This document shows, in pieces, positions 1 to 8,451 of a stretch of 64,000 bases of DNA. A program made the position numbers and the translations under genes. Positions within the stretch are counted from its first letter, which is position 1, and each line of letters starts with the position of its first letter. The notes beneath the pieces were generated by a model. The model did not search any database, had not been told where the DNA came from, and was given only the letters and a program-made list of their open reading frames with translations. The stretch is from Streptomyces vinaceus (GTDB lineage Bacteria > Actinomycetota > Actinomycetes > Streptomycetales > Streptomycetaceae): contig NZ_CP023692.1 in NCBI RefSeq assembly GCF_008704935.1, forward strand, positions 372,001-436,000. The letters run 5' to 3'.

Positions 1-79
1 ATCCCGCGGTGAGGAGCAGCGCCAGGAGCAGGGTCACGGTCGCCGCGCCGCGCCGTACGGGCCCGGGGGCGCGGCTCAT
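1..79 (-). CDS. Partial secreted/membrane protein, N-terminus only (runs off window)
   Basis: Only the first 26 codons lie in the window. They begin MSRAPGPVRRGAATV and continue into a leucine/alanine-rich stretch (TLLLALLLTAG), which looks like a basic n-region plus hydrophobic core of a signal peptide or membrane anchor. The ATG overlaps the stop codon of the preceding caspase/vWA gene as ATGA, so the two are probably translationally coupled and this is the third gene of the operon. Its function cannot be read from this fragment; an extracytoplasmic partner of the vWA protein is an inference from context only. Confidence 0.6.
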   Translation of the reverse strand, partial: MSRAPGPVRRGAATVTLLLALLLTAG

Positions 80-2718
80 CCCTCGCCCCCCGTTCCGGTC
101 CTGGCCACCTCGTCGCGCAGCCGGGCGACGAGGTCACCCTTGGTGTCCAGACAGCGGCCGCCGCTCGCCTCGGACACGGCCGCGTCCGGTTTGCCCTTGT
201 CGCACCCGCCGCTGTCCAGGGAGGCCATGACCACCGGTATCCTCCTCGCCCGCGCGGTGGCGAGCAGATCCCCGAGCCGACCGCCCTCGGTCAGCCGGTC
301 GTTGTCCTCGTCGTCCGTGATGTAGACGATCAGCTGCGGGCGGTGGTCGTCGGTGCCGCGCTGCGCCATGTAGTCCAGCGCCGCGGCCAGAGCCCGGTAG
401 GGGTCGGCCTCCAGGTCCTTGACCTGCGCCGAAGCGGTGATCGCATGCTGTGCCTCCTCGCGCTGGTGCTTGCCGAAGCCCAGCACCTCGCCGTACGGGC
501 GCGGGCCGCCCGGCTCGGAGGCCACGCCCCACACCCCGTATTCGTCCTGAGGTCCCAGCCCGGCGAGGGACTGGGTGATGATGCCGGGTGCACCGCCGGG
601 ACCCTCCCACAGGCCGCCCATGGATCCGGAGGAGTCGAGCAGGAAGAGCACCCGGCCCGGCCCGTTGGCCTCCCGGTAGCGTTTGAGCGCGTCGGTCATC
701 GCGGACGGGAAGGCGGGACCGGGGAGCTGTCCGGGGTCGGCCAGGGCCCCGAAGTCGCCGCCGCCGAGGGGCCGGTGGCCGCCCGAACCGCTGCGGAAGC
801 CGTCCTGCCCGAACACGGCGAGTCCGCCGGGGGCGCCGGATCCGGCCTCCGTCGTGCCCCCCTTGCCGGTCAGCCACGTACGGAACCCCGCCACGGCGGT
901 GTCCCGCGCCCCTTTGTCCCGGTCGGCGCCCTGCCAGCGCACCCGTACGAACGTCGGGCTCAGGCCGGGGACGTCGACGGGGTACTCGGCCGTCCGGCCG
1001 GTCCGCGTCGCGCTGTCGCAGCCCACCGCGGTCTTCAGCAGGAACTCCGGGACCAGGGCGGAGGTGCGCTCGTCGGCCGCGTCGTCGTCGGGCAGGGTGC
1101 ACAGCAGTTCCGTGCCGGTGCGCGAGGGCGGTCCCGGCTGGGCCACGCGGCGCTCGGCGGAGGCCGGGTCCGTCTCCCCCGGTCCGCCGCCGTACAGGCC
1201 GATCGTGGCGAGGAGGCCCGCGTCGGTGTTCTCCGGGTCCGTGCGCCGCAGTTCGGCCCGCGCCTCGCGCTTCCTGACCGCCTCCGTCAGGGCGGCGAGG
1301 CTGCCGACCCGCGCGGTGGCCGGCTCCGCGAGGCTCTGCGGTACGGCGAGCACCACCGGCGAGTACGCGAACGGCTCCGGATCGGCCTCCAGGGTGACGT
1401 ACGTCCGCTCGGGCGACGAGAGGCGGGCCCGGTCGGCGCTCGCGAACGAGGCCGGGATCCAGATGTCCGGCTGGGGGCCGATGTCACGCTGCGGGTTGGT
1501 CTCGTCGCCCGTCGGGCGCTGCCACGGATCGGACTGCCGGCTGAACGCGCTGACGGTGGCGGCGGCCCCGGCGCTGTAGACGGTGATGCCGCTGCGCCGG
1601 CAGCCGCCCCCGGTCCGGTTCGCGTTCGATGTCAGGTACGCCTCCGCCGCCTTGCGGAGGGTGGGTTCGAGATCGGGGTCGGTGAGCAGCCGCAGTTCGA
1701 GCGGGGGCTTGCAGGGTGCACCGCCCCCGCCGTCGAGGACGGCCAGGCCGGTGGCGACGAGACCGGCGATCGCCGCGGGCACGCCGATGACGGCCGCGAG
1801 CCTGCGGCGGCCGGTGAGGGGGACGAGCCCGCCGCGACCGACCGGTCTTCGGGCGGGGGCCCGTGATCCGTCGCGCGCCCGCGCCGGCTGCGCGGGCGGA
1901 CGGCGGCCGCCGTTCCCGTACGACTCGGCGAAGAGCGCCGGCGGGGGCGTGCCCGGCGGGCGGGAGGGAGGGGCCGCGAGGAGTACGTCGGAACCCGAGG
2001 TGGCCGAGCGGCTCTGCGGTTCCCACGGCTCGGGGGGCTCGCGCAGCGTGGTGTGGTGGGCGGACATGTGGGCCCTGAGCCGGTCGGCCAGCTCCTCGAA
2101 GCCGATCTCTCCGTTCTGGAGGAGGCGTACGAGCTCGGCGGTGAACGGCGTGGGGGTGTCTGCGTCGCCCGCGTCGATGCGGTTGTTGGCCTGGACGCTC
2201 ATCAGCAGCGAGGTCCGCTGCCGTTGGGCGGTGCCGAGCACGTCCCACGCCGCCGACGCGTTGCCCGCGTAGCAGCAGTCGAGGATGACGACCACCCGCT
2301 CCGCCCTCGCGCGGGACAGTACGGTGAGGACGCTCTTCCAGGGCACGGCGCCGCGGAAGACGGACTCGGTGCCGGGGACGATCGTCGCCCGCCGCATCAG
2401 CAGCCACAGTTCGTCCCCCGTGCTGGGCACGGCTCCGTGGCCGGAGAAGTACAGCAGGAGCAGCCCTTCGGCCGCCTCGACGGCGGCGTCCAGGTGCCGG
2501 TCGAACTCGTCCACGGTCCGCGGGCGGGCGACGGTGATCCCCGCCTCGGTGAAGACCCCTCCGGCGCGGAGTGCCTGTCGCAGTCCGTCGAGGTTGTGCT
2601 CCACCGCCGGGAGGTCGCCCGATACGCCGAAGGGGTGCTCGGGTCGGGTGAAGTCGTAGTCGGGGACCCCGAAGAGCAGCGCCCGGTTCGCCTTCCCGCG
2701 CGGGTCGAAGCGCGCCAC
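76..2718 (-). CDS. Caspase-like / solute-binding-like / vWA domain fusion protein
   Basis: 880 aa, GTG start 4 nt after the stop of the EACC1-like gene. Domains in order: N-terminal caspase-like (peptidase C14) fold at about 10-245, with the His of FSGHG (His94) and the Cys of LDCCYAG (Cys149) forming the expected dyad; a Pro/Arg-rich linker; one membrane helix at about 306-328; an extracytoplasmic segment at about 338-630 resembling bacterial extracellular solute-binding proteins; and a C-terminal von Willebrand A domain at about 688-870 with the MIDAS motif DSSGS (Asp695, Ser697, Ser699). The topology suggests a cytosolic protease joined through the membrane to an external sensor or adhesion module. 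Caspase-like proteins paired with EACC1 belong to predicted conflict or cell-death systems; this role is inferred. The gene overlaps the next one by ATGA. Confidence 0.85.
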   Translation of the reverse strand: MARFDPRGKANRALLFGVPDYDFTRPEHPFGVSGDLPAVEHNLDGLRQALRAGGVFTEAGITVARPRTVDEFDRHLDAAVEAAEGLLLLYFSGHGAVPSTGDELWLLMRRATIVPGTESVFRGAVPWKSVLTVLSRARAERVVVILDCCYAGNASAAWDVLGTAQRQRTSLLMSVQANNRIDAGDADTPTPFTAELVRLLQNGEIGFEELADRLRAHMSAHHTTLREPPEPWEPQSRSATSGSDVLLAAPPSRPPGTPPPALFAESYGNGGRRPPAQPARARDGSRAPARRPVGRGGLVPLTGRRRLAAVIGVPAAIAGLVATGLAVLDGGGGAPCKPPLELRLLTDPDLEPTLRKAAEAYLTSNANRTGGGCRRSGITVYSAGAAATVSAFSRQSDPWQRPTGDETNPQRDIGPQPDIWIPASFASADRARLSSPERTYVTLEADPEPFAYSPVVLAVPQSLAEPATARVGSLAALTEAVRKREARAELRRTDPENTDAGLLATIGLYGGGPGETDPASAERRVAQPGPPSRTGTELLCTLPDDDAADERTSALVPEFLLKTAVGCDSATRTGRTAEYPVDVPGLSPTFVRVRWQGADRDKGARDTAVAGFRTWLTGKGGTTEAGSGAPGGLAVFGQDGFRSGSGGHRPLGGGDFGALADPGQLPGPAFPSAMTDALKRYREANGPGRVLFLLDSSGSMGGLWEGPGGAPGIITQSLAGLGPQDEYGVWGVASEPGGPRPYGEVLGFGKHQREEAQHAITASAQVKDLEADPYRALAAALDYMAQRGTDDHRPQLIVYITDDEDNDRLTEGGRLGDLLATARARRIPVVMASLDSGGCDKGKPDAAVSEASGGRCLDTKGDLVARLRDEVARTGTGGEG

Positions 2719-2722
2719 GGGG

Positions 2723-3067
2723 CTATCTCCCGTCGCCGCCCGGCTCCACGTCGACCTCTGGCGGTTCGCCCCGTTCCACGGACCGGCGGTTCTCGCGCCA
2801 CGCGCGGACCCCGCTCTTCACCTGCTCGAACACCTCGTCGAACAGTCGGGGGGCGGCCGCTCCGATCAGCACCAGCACGATGTCCATGCCGGCCCCCATC
2901 GGGCTGCCGGGCCCGTCCTGCTCCCCCGGGCGTTCCTGGATCTCCAGCCTGCCGCTGTTGCGGAGCGCTTCGAGCTTCTGCTCCCGTTCGAGCCAGGCCT
3001 TCAGTGCCCCGATGTCGCTCTCGCTCGCCCCCTGCGTGAGGCGCACGCGGATCGCGGTATTCGCCAT
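2723..3067 (-). CDS. EACC1-like (effector-associated constant component 1) small membrane protein
   Basis: 114 aa. I chose the ATG (MANTAIRVRLTQ) preceded by a GGGGGAGG ribosome site rather than an ATG 12 codons upstream that lacks one. An N-terminal alpha/beta region (residues 5-45, with ALKAWLEREQKL) is followed by a Gly/Pro linker, a hydrophobic segment (MDIVLVLIGAAAPRLFDEV, about 60-80) and a charged tail. Length, layout and immediate linkage to a caspase gene fit the EACC1 family, which occurs as a fixed companion of diverse effectors in actinobacterial conflict operons. The gene for the caspase/vWA protein starts 4 nt after its stop. Assignment is by recognition of pattern and context, not by a search. 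Confidence 0.7.
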   Translation of the reverse strand: MANTAIRVRLTQGASESDIGALKAWLEREQKLEALRNSGRLEIQERPGEQDGPGSPMGAGMDIVLVLIGAAAPRLFDEVFEQVKSGVRAWRENRRSVERGEPPEVDVEPGGDGR

Positions 3068-3130
3068 AGCCTCCCCCTCAGCCACAACTGGACATGATGG
3101 CATGTGAGTTGGCTCGGGGGCAGCCGTTGG

Positions 3131-4534
3131 TCACGAACGGGGCGACTGGTGCGGCACGGCCAGCACGTGGTCGCGCGAGGCGTGCACCTCGCGGCGCAGC
3201 GCCGGCAGGTCGACGTCAAGGACCTGCCCGTTCCACTTGCGGGGTTCGCCGTTGACGAGGACGGCGCTGATGTTGCGTGCGTCGGTTCCCAGGACGACGG
3301 TCCCGATCGGGTCGTTGAGCGGCATGTTGTTGAGGTCCTCCGCCCGGATGACCAGCAGGTCGGCCTTCTTGCCGGGGGTGAGGGAGCCGGTGACGCCGGC
3401 GAGCCCGCTGGTACGGGCACCCTGGAGGGTGGCGAAGTCGAGGACGTCGTGCGTGGTGATGCGGGAGGGCTCCCGGTCCGTGCCGTACGCGGCGTTGACC
3501 GCGCGCATCCGCTGGATGGCGTGGAGGGTCCGCATCTGCGTGAACATGTCTCCGGCCAGGGCGACTTCCACATCGATGCTCAGGCCCGGGCGGATGCCGG
3601 CGGAGAGGGCCTCGTCGACGGCCGGGATCGCGGTCTCCAGACCGATCTGGGCGTCGGAGGTGGGCGCGAGCGCCACGGTGGTGCCGGTCTCCCCCATGGC
3701 CTTCCAAGCCTCGGGGGTCAGGCCGGTGGCATGGATGAGGGTGACCTCGGGGTGCAGGATCCCCTGCCCGGCCCAGCGCAGGACCGCCTCGGAGGAGGCC
3801 GTGCCGAACACCGCGTCGACGCTCACGCCGATGCCCAGGTCCTGGGCGGTGCGGGCGAGTTCCGGGCCGTAGGCCAGCGCGGGGCCGGCGATCTCGTCGG
3901 TGGCCAGGGCCGCCAGGCGCAGGGTCAGGAGCTGGTCGTCGCTGCTGAAGTAGGTGTCCTTGAGGCGGGTCAGGTCCCCCGGCCACTGCCGGTCCCAGGC
4001 GCCGAAGTGCGGCCCCATGGAGGCGTGCACGCCGCGGATCCCGGTGTCGAGGAGGGCCCGGATCGCGGCGTCGGAGTGTTCGCGGGTGCGGGAGTTGTGG
4101 GAGAAGTCCAGCATCGTGGTGATGCCGCTGTCGATCGCCGTGAGGGCGGCCAGCCGGGTGCCGACGTACATGTCCTCGGGCCGGTAGGCGGTGGCGTGCC
4201 CGGCCAGGGTGGACATGACGTAGCCGCCCAGGTCGTCGACGTCCGGCATGATCCGGCGCAGCTGGGCCTGCCAGGCGTGCCGGTGGGTGTCGACGAAGCC
4301 GGGCGTGAGGATCGTGCCGGTGGCGTCGACGACGACGGCGTCCCCGGCGGGGAGGTGGTGGCCGACGGCGGTGATCGTGTCGCCCGCGACCAGGAGGTCG
4401 CCGCGGTCGATGACGCCGAGGGCGGGATCCATGGTGACGAGGGTCGCGCCGGTGAACAGGATGCGCCGCCGGTCGGCGGGCCGGCGCCGGATCCGGGCGA
4501 GGAGGCCGTCGCCGGTGGTCGGGGGGAGGGTCAT
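3131..4534 (-). CDS. Amidohydrolase of the Atz/Trz (cytosine/guanine deaminase-like) family
   Basis: 467 aa, ATG start with GGAAAGAAG upstream. It is a metal-dependent hydrolase with an N-terminal beta-sandwich piece (about 24-70), then the metal-binding HxH-type motif in GFVDTHRHAWQ, a further His in LIHATGL, an Asp in the SIDVEVALAGDMF segment, and the C-terminal return of the sandwich (GKKADLLVI). The family hydrolyses ring C-N or C-Cl bonds in s-triazines, purines or related compounds; nothing here fixes the substrate. It lies 63 nt upstream of the EACC1-like gene on the same strand, so read-through is possible, but a functional tie is not evident. The reading frame stays open upstream, but that stretch belongs to a decayed regulator gene. 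Confidence 0.8.
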   Translation of the reverse strand: MTLPPTTGDGLLARIRRRPADRRRILFTGATLVTMDPALGVIDRGDLLVAGDTITAVGHHLPAGDAVVVDATGTILTPGFVDTHRHAWQAQLRRIMPDVDDLGGYVMSTLAGHATAYRPEDMYVGTRLAALTAIDSGITTMLDFSHNSRTREHSDAAIRALLDTGIRGVHASMGPHFGAWDRQWPGDLTRLKDTYFSSDDQLLTLRLAALATDEIAGPALAYGPELARTAQDLGIGVSVDAVFGTASSEAVLRWAGQGILHPEVTLIHATGLTPEAWKAMGETGTTVALAPTSDAQIGLETAIPAVDEALSAGIRPGLSIDVEVALAGDMFTQMRTLHAIQRMRAVNAAYGTDREPSRITTHDVLDFATLQGARTSGLAGVTGSLTPGKKADLLVIRAEDLNNMPLNDPIGTVVLGTDARNISAVLVNGEPRKWNGQVLDVDLPALRREVHASRDHVLAVPHQSPRS

Positions 4535-4574
4535 GGGAGCTCTTCTTTCCGTACGCCGCGGCGTCGGTGGTCGC

Positions 4575-4850
4575 CGCTGCCGGGTCATCAGCGTCGTCGC
4601 GGGGCGGAAGGGGAACCAGGCCGCCGTCCTCCCGGGCGTCGCACACCCACCCTGGTGCGGGGCCTCGTGCACGGTGAAGGCCGGGAAGTGGAACTCCAGG
4701 GCGCCGGCCTCGGGGTGCATGAGCGCCTTGGCCTGCCGGGTCTTGCCCTCCACCTCGTGGCGGGACCCCAGTCCGGCGAATCCCGGGCTCCCGGGCTCCT
4801 CGCGCAGAGCGTGTCGACCGCCTCGTTCGAGGGCGGGCACGCCCCCGCGC
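4575..4850 (-). pseudogene. Remnant of an MmyB-type XRE-family transcription regulator (C-terminal part)
   Basis: In the otherwise gene-free 418-nt stretch 4535-4952 the minus strand encodes pieces typical of the MmyB-like ligand-binding domain: a version of the SPEFAGLWSRHEV block followed by VEGKTRQAKALMHPEAGALE and FHFPAFTVHEAPHQ. Beyond that point the similarity (VCDAREDGG) continues in another frame. There is no start codon, no N-terminal helix-turn-helix and at least one frameshift, so this is a gene remnant. MmyB regulators normally sit next to the gene they control, so the remnant suggests a deletion event between the amidohydrolase and the SGNH gene. Confidence 0.6.
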
Positions 4851-4952
4851 GGACGGGGACAACCTCCGGCCACAGGGCCTGTTTTCGGTCGTCTGGACCC
4901 GGCCGTTAGGGTGAGTTGATCAATCGTTTCAAGAAAGGCCACGCGGCTCCCA

Positions 4953-5891
4953 GTGTCCGAATCACGCCCCCACGCCCTCTTCTCCTTCGGCACACTGAGG
5001 GACGAACAGGTGCAGACCACCCTCTTCGGCCGAGCCGTGCCCATGTCCCCGGCGTCGCTCGCCGGCCATAGCCTTCGCCCCCTGCAGATCACCGATCCCG
5101 CCGTGATCGCCGCCAGCGGTCTCGACGTGCACCCGGTCCTGGAGCGCGAGCGGGGCTCGGCGGTCGAGGGCGCCGTCCTGCACCTCACCGACCGGGAGCT
5201 GGCCGCGGCCGACGCGTACGAGGTGGACGACTACGCCCGCCGGCGGGTCGTCCTCACCTCCGGCGAGAGCGCCTGGGCCTACCTGGACGCCGATCCGCTG
5301 CGCCCTGCCCGGCGGATCGTCGTCGTGGGCGACAGCATCGCCTACGGGCGCTGCGACCCGCGCGGAGGGTGGACGAGCCGCCTGGCGGCCGACCACATCG
5401 CGGGGAACGAGGCGGCCCACCGCGTCTTCAACCTGGCCGTGCCGGGCAGCCTCCTGTCCGATGTCAGCGAGCAGACGCCCGCCCTGCTGGCTCCCCGCCT
5501 GCCCGACACCCTCCTCGTCGCCGCCGGCGTCAACGACTGCGCCGTACGCCTCGACGCCCCGGACGCTCCCTACGACGGACCGGCGCACATCGCGCGGCAC
5601 CTCGGCTCGCTCGCCGCCACGGCCCTGAGCCACCACGCGCGTCTCGTCGTGGTGGGACCGACGTGGATCGACGAGTCGCGCACCGGCGACTACGAGGGCC
5701 TTCGCTTCACCGAAGCGCGCGTGCTGGCCCTGCGGACGTCCCTGCGGGACTGGTGCGACGCGCACCACGTCGACTTCCTCGACCTGTGGGAGCCGCTGCG
5801 CGGCAGGCCCGAACTCCTCGTCGACGGTGTCCACCCCACCGCCGAAGGGCATGAGGCGCTGTACAGGCACCTCAGCGTCCGCAGCCGCTGA
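4953..5891 (+). CDS. Fusion of gamma-glutamylcyclotransferase-like (AIG2) and SGNH/GDSL hydrolase domains
   Basis: 312 aa, GTG start. Residues 7-112 are GGCT/AIG2-like: HALFSFGTLRDEQVQ carries the family FxYGTL-like loop, followed by GSAVEGAVLHL and YEVDDYARR. Residues 120-305 form an SGNH hydrolase with all blocks: GDSIAYG (nucleophile Ser128), NLAVPGS, VAAGVND (Asn194) and VDGVHPTAEGH (Asp291/His294). SGNH enzymes are serine esterases or deacylases; GGCT-like enzymes cyclise gamma-glutamyl groups. No signal peptide is visible, so it should be cytoplasmic. The combination implies sequential removal of a gamma-glutamyl group and an ester on one substrate, which is inference. The membrane-protein gene follows 71 nt downstream on the same strand. 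Confidence 0.85.
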   Translation: MSESRPHALFSFGTLRDEQVQTTLFGRAVPMSPASLAGHSLRPLQITDPAVIAASGLDVHPVLERERGSAVEGAVLHLTDRELAAADAYEVDDYARRRVVLTSGESAWAYLDADPLRPARRIVVVGDSIAYGRCDPRGGWTSRLAADHIAGNEAAHRVFNLAVPGSLLSDVSEQTPALLAPRLPDTLLVAAGVNDCAVRLDAPDAPYDGPAHIARHLGSLAATALSHHARLVVVGPTWIDESRTGDYEGLRFTEARVLALRTSLRDWCDAHHVDFLDLWEPLRGRPELLVDGVHPTAEGHEALYRHLSVRSR

Positions 5892-5961
5892 ACCGCCTCA
5901 CCATGCACGAGAACCACCACCGGCACCGACACGAACACCAGCACCGACCACAGGGCACGGC

Positions 5962-7143
5962 GTGAACGACTCGAACGGACTGGGCTTCTACCTGCCCGGA
6001 GCCCTGCTCCTCCTGGCAGCATGCCTCAAACTCCCCGCCCTCTGGCGCAATCCCCGCGACGAACTCCTGCGGTCCGTGCTGGCGCTCCTCCTCCTGGCCA
6101 CCGCCGTGTTCGGGACCACGGCGATCCCCACGCTCGTCGCGGTCAACCGGTTCACGGGGATCCCGAACGCCGCCGCGCCGCTGGTGTTCTCGCTGATCAC
6201 GGCATTCTCGGGGGCCAACATCGTGCTCATCTTCCGCTGGAGCAGCGGCCCGCAGGACGCGGAGCGCACCCGCCGCCGGTCCCGCGTGTGCAACATGGCC
6301 ACCCTCTCGGTGATCGTGGCCATCAACGTGCTCTTCGCGCTCGGCGAGGCCCCCGTCGAGCGCCTGCGCGATCTCGACACGTACTACGCGGGCACGCCGT
6401 ACATCCGGGAGATGATCCTCCTCTACCTCGCGGCGCACACCACGGCGGCGGTCACCATGACGCTCCTGTGCCGGCGCTGGGCGGCCGAGGTCCACGGCGC
6501 GCTGCGCGCCGGGCTGGGGCTGATCGCTTTCGGGTACGTACTGAACCTCCTCTACGACATCGCCAAGTTCACCGCGATCGGTGCCCGCTGGGCGGGCGCC
6601 GACTGGGACGTCCTCGGCACGGAGGTCGCGCCGTCCCTCGCCTCCGTGTCCGCGCTGCTGGTCGCGACCGGGTTCGTCCTGCCGCTCGTCTCCCAGCACG
6701 TCACGAGCCAGTGGGGCATGTGGCGCCAGTACGCGCAGCTGCGCCCGTTGTCCCGGGAGCTGCGGGGGGCGACGCGGCACAGCATCGCCCTGGGCGGCGG
6801 GCCCTGGACCCCCATCGAGATCCGGCTGACACAGCGCGAGTCCGACATCCACGACGGGATCCTCACGGTCAGCCCGTACCTGCGCCCGGACACGCGGGAC
6901 CGGGTGCTCCGGGAGGAGCTGGAGGCGGGCCGTCCGGCCGACGAGGCCGCGGCCGTGGCCGACGCGGTCGCGCTGGTCACGGCCATCGTCCACTGGGGCC
7001 GGGCGCGGGACACGCCGCAAGGCCTGGGGTCGGAGGCCGCGAGTCCGGTGCTGACCTCGCCGAACAGCCCTTCGGGGCTGGTCCGGATGTCCCGGGCGCT
7101 GGCCAAGTCGCCCACCGTGCGTTCCTTCCGCCAGACCGTCTGA
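5962..7143 (+). CDS. MAB_1171c-like putative integral membrane protein
   Basis: 393 aa from a GTG start (MNDSNGLGFYLPG). The N-terminal 240 residues contain about seven hydrophobic helices (for example GFYLPGALLLLAACLKLPAL, SVLALLLLATAVFG, NMATLSVIVAINVLFALG, VSALLVATGFVLPLVS). A soluble C-terminal half follows with the family-typical WRQYAQLRPL and ESDIHDGIL segments. This fits the MAB_1171c-type predicted transporters common in actinomycetes, whose function is unknown. Such genes often accompany XRE-family regulators; here only a decayed MmyB fragment lies nearby, 1.1 kb upstream. Confidence 0.75.
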   Translation: MNDSNGLGFYLPGALLLLAACLKLPALWRNPRDELLRSVLALLLLATAVFGTTAIPTLVAVNRFTGIPNAAAPLVFSLITAFSGANIVLIFRWSSGPQDAERTRRRSRVCNMATLSVIVAINVLFALGEAPVERLRDLDTYYAGTPYIREMILLYLAAHTTAAVTMTLLCRRWAAEVHGALRAGLGLIAFGYVLNLLYDIAKFTAIGARWAGADWDVLGTEVAPSLASVSALLVATGFVLPLVSQHVTSQWGMWRQYAQLRPLSRELRGATRHSIALGGGPWTPIEIRLTQRESDIHDGILTVSPYLRPDTRDRVLREELEAGRPADEAAAVADAVALVTAIVHWGRARDTPQGLGSEAASPVLTSPNSPSGLVRMSRALAKSPTVRSFRQTV

Positions 7144-7266
7144 CGCGTGCCGGAGGGGAACGAAGCCAGTTCCCTGCGCTGTTCGGCGCGTAGCCGTTCT
7201 GCCCGGGAGGAAGGTTTCAGGAGAAGCGGTCAGGGCGTGTCCTCTTCTCGCGGCAGCATGGAGGAC

Positions 7267-8322
7267 ATGCCGAAGACCTCAGCGCGACTGCTCTCCCTGC
7301 TCTCCCTGCTCCAGACGCGCCGGGACTGGCCCGGGCAGGTGCTGGCGGAGCGGCTGGAGGTCAGTGCGCGTACGGTGCGCCGTGACGTGGACCGCCTCCG
7401 GGAGCTCGGCTACCCCATCGCGGCGGCGAAAGGGCCCGACGGGGGCTACCGGCTGGATGCCGGTACGGAGCTCCCTCCGCTCCTGTTCGACGACGAGCAG
7501 GCCGTCGCCCTCGCCGTCGCCCTCCAGGCCGCGGCCACCACCGGCGTCGGCATCGAGGAGGACGCGGCCCGGGCGCTGGCCACGGTCCGGCAGGTGATGC
7601 CCGCGCGACTGCGCCACCGCATCGACATGCTCCGGTTCACGGCGGTCGAGCGGCCCGCCGTCCGGCCCGGGCCGCCGGTCGACGGCAAGGTGCTGATGCA
7701 GGTCAGCGCCGCCGTCCGCGCGGGCGAGGTGCTGCGCTTCGACTACGCGTCCGGGCCTCGGGCGGCGGCTTCCGGGGCCGGGCCGGCCGCCGAGCCCGTG
7801 CCCCGCCGGGTGGAGCCCCACCATCTCGTCACCTGGTGCGGCCGGTGGTACCTCGTCGCCTGGGACCTCGACCGCGGGGACTGGCGTACGTTCCGCGCCG
7901 ACCGGATGACACCGCGCTCGCCGACGGGACCCCGCTTCGCGCCGCGCGACGTACCGGGAGGCGAGGTGGCCGCCTTCGTGACCCGCAGGTTCCAGGGCTA
8001 CGACGAGTCCGGCGGCCGGCCCTGCCGCGGCGAGGTCATCCTCGACCTGCCGGCGTCCACGGTGTCCCCCTACACCCACGACGGGCTGGTCGAGGAGCTC
8101 GGCCCGGACCGCTGCCGGCTCGTCCTGGGCTCCTGGTCGTGGACCGGCCTGGCCACGGCCATCGGGCGGTTCGACGCCGACGTCGAGGTCGTCGGGCCGC
8201 CCGAGCTGAAGGAGGCCTTCGCGCACCTGGCCCGCCGCTACACCCGCGCCGCAGGGCCCCGCCTCCGAGCAGCGGACGAGCGGTCCGCATCGCCCACTGG
8301 AGGAACGCGTACCGAAGGCTGA
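7267..8322 (+). CDS. WYL-domain helix-turn-helix transcriptional regulator
   Basis: 351 aa from the ATG of MPKTSARLLSLL, directly preceded by GGAGG; an in-frame ATG 9 nt upstream is an alternative. The N-terminal DeoR-like HTH (about 5-60) includes the recognition segment VSARTVRRDVDRLRELGYPI. A WYL domain follows (about 135-205; PHHLVTWCGRWYLVAWDLDR), then a C-terminal WCX-type extension (about 230-320). Such proteins repress or activate genes in response to nucleotide-derived or other small ligands; those fused to this HTH usually regulate themselves or a neighbouring stress gene. Downstream 8323-8451 contains no recognisable gene. Confidence 0.9.
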   Translation: MPKTSARLLSLLSLLQTRRDWPGQVLAERLEVSARTVRRDVDRLRELGYPIAAAKGPDGGYRLDAGTELPPLLFDDEQAVALAVALQAAATTGVGIEEDAARALATVRQVMPARLRHRIDMLRFTAVERPAVRPGPPVDGKVLMQVSAAVRAGEVLRFDYASGPRAAASGAGPAAEPVPRRVEPHHLVTWCGRWYLVAWDLDRGDWRTFRADRMTPRSPTGPRFAPRDVPGGEVAAFVTRRFQGYDESGGRPCRGEVILDLPASTVSPYTHDGLVEELGPDRCRLVLGSWSWTGLATAIGRFDADVEVVGPPELKEAFAHLARRYTRAAGPRLRAADERSASPTGGTRTEG

Positions 8323-8451
8323 TCTCCTGCGAGGTCTTCCGGACCGGCGTCCTCAACCTGTTCTGCGCCCCCGCCGCGTCCGCCGGCGAGGGCTCCTACG
8401 AGGAAGCCAGAGCTCATCTGCCCCCGCACGAGTAGCGGGACCGGACCCGCC

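Noticed and set aside
3104..4909. 601-codon plus-strand frame opposite the amidohydrolase
   Set aside because: Antisense shadow; the amidohydrolase motifs are on the minus strand.
8323..8451. Possible short gene after the WYL regulator (RLISCEVFRTGVLNLFCAP)
   Set aside because: No start codon or ribosome site, not recognisable as a protein family; left unannotated.
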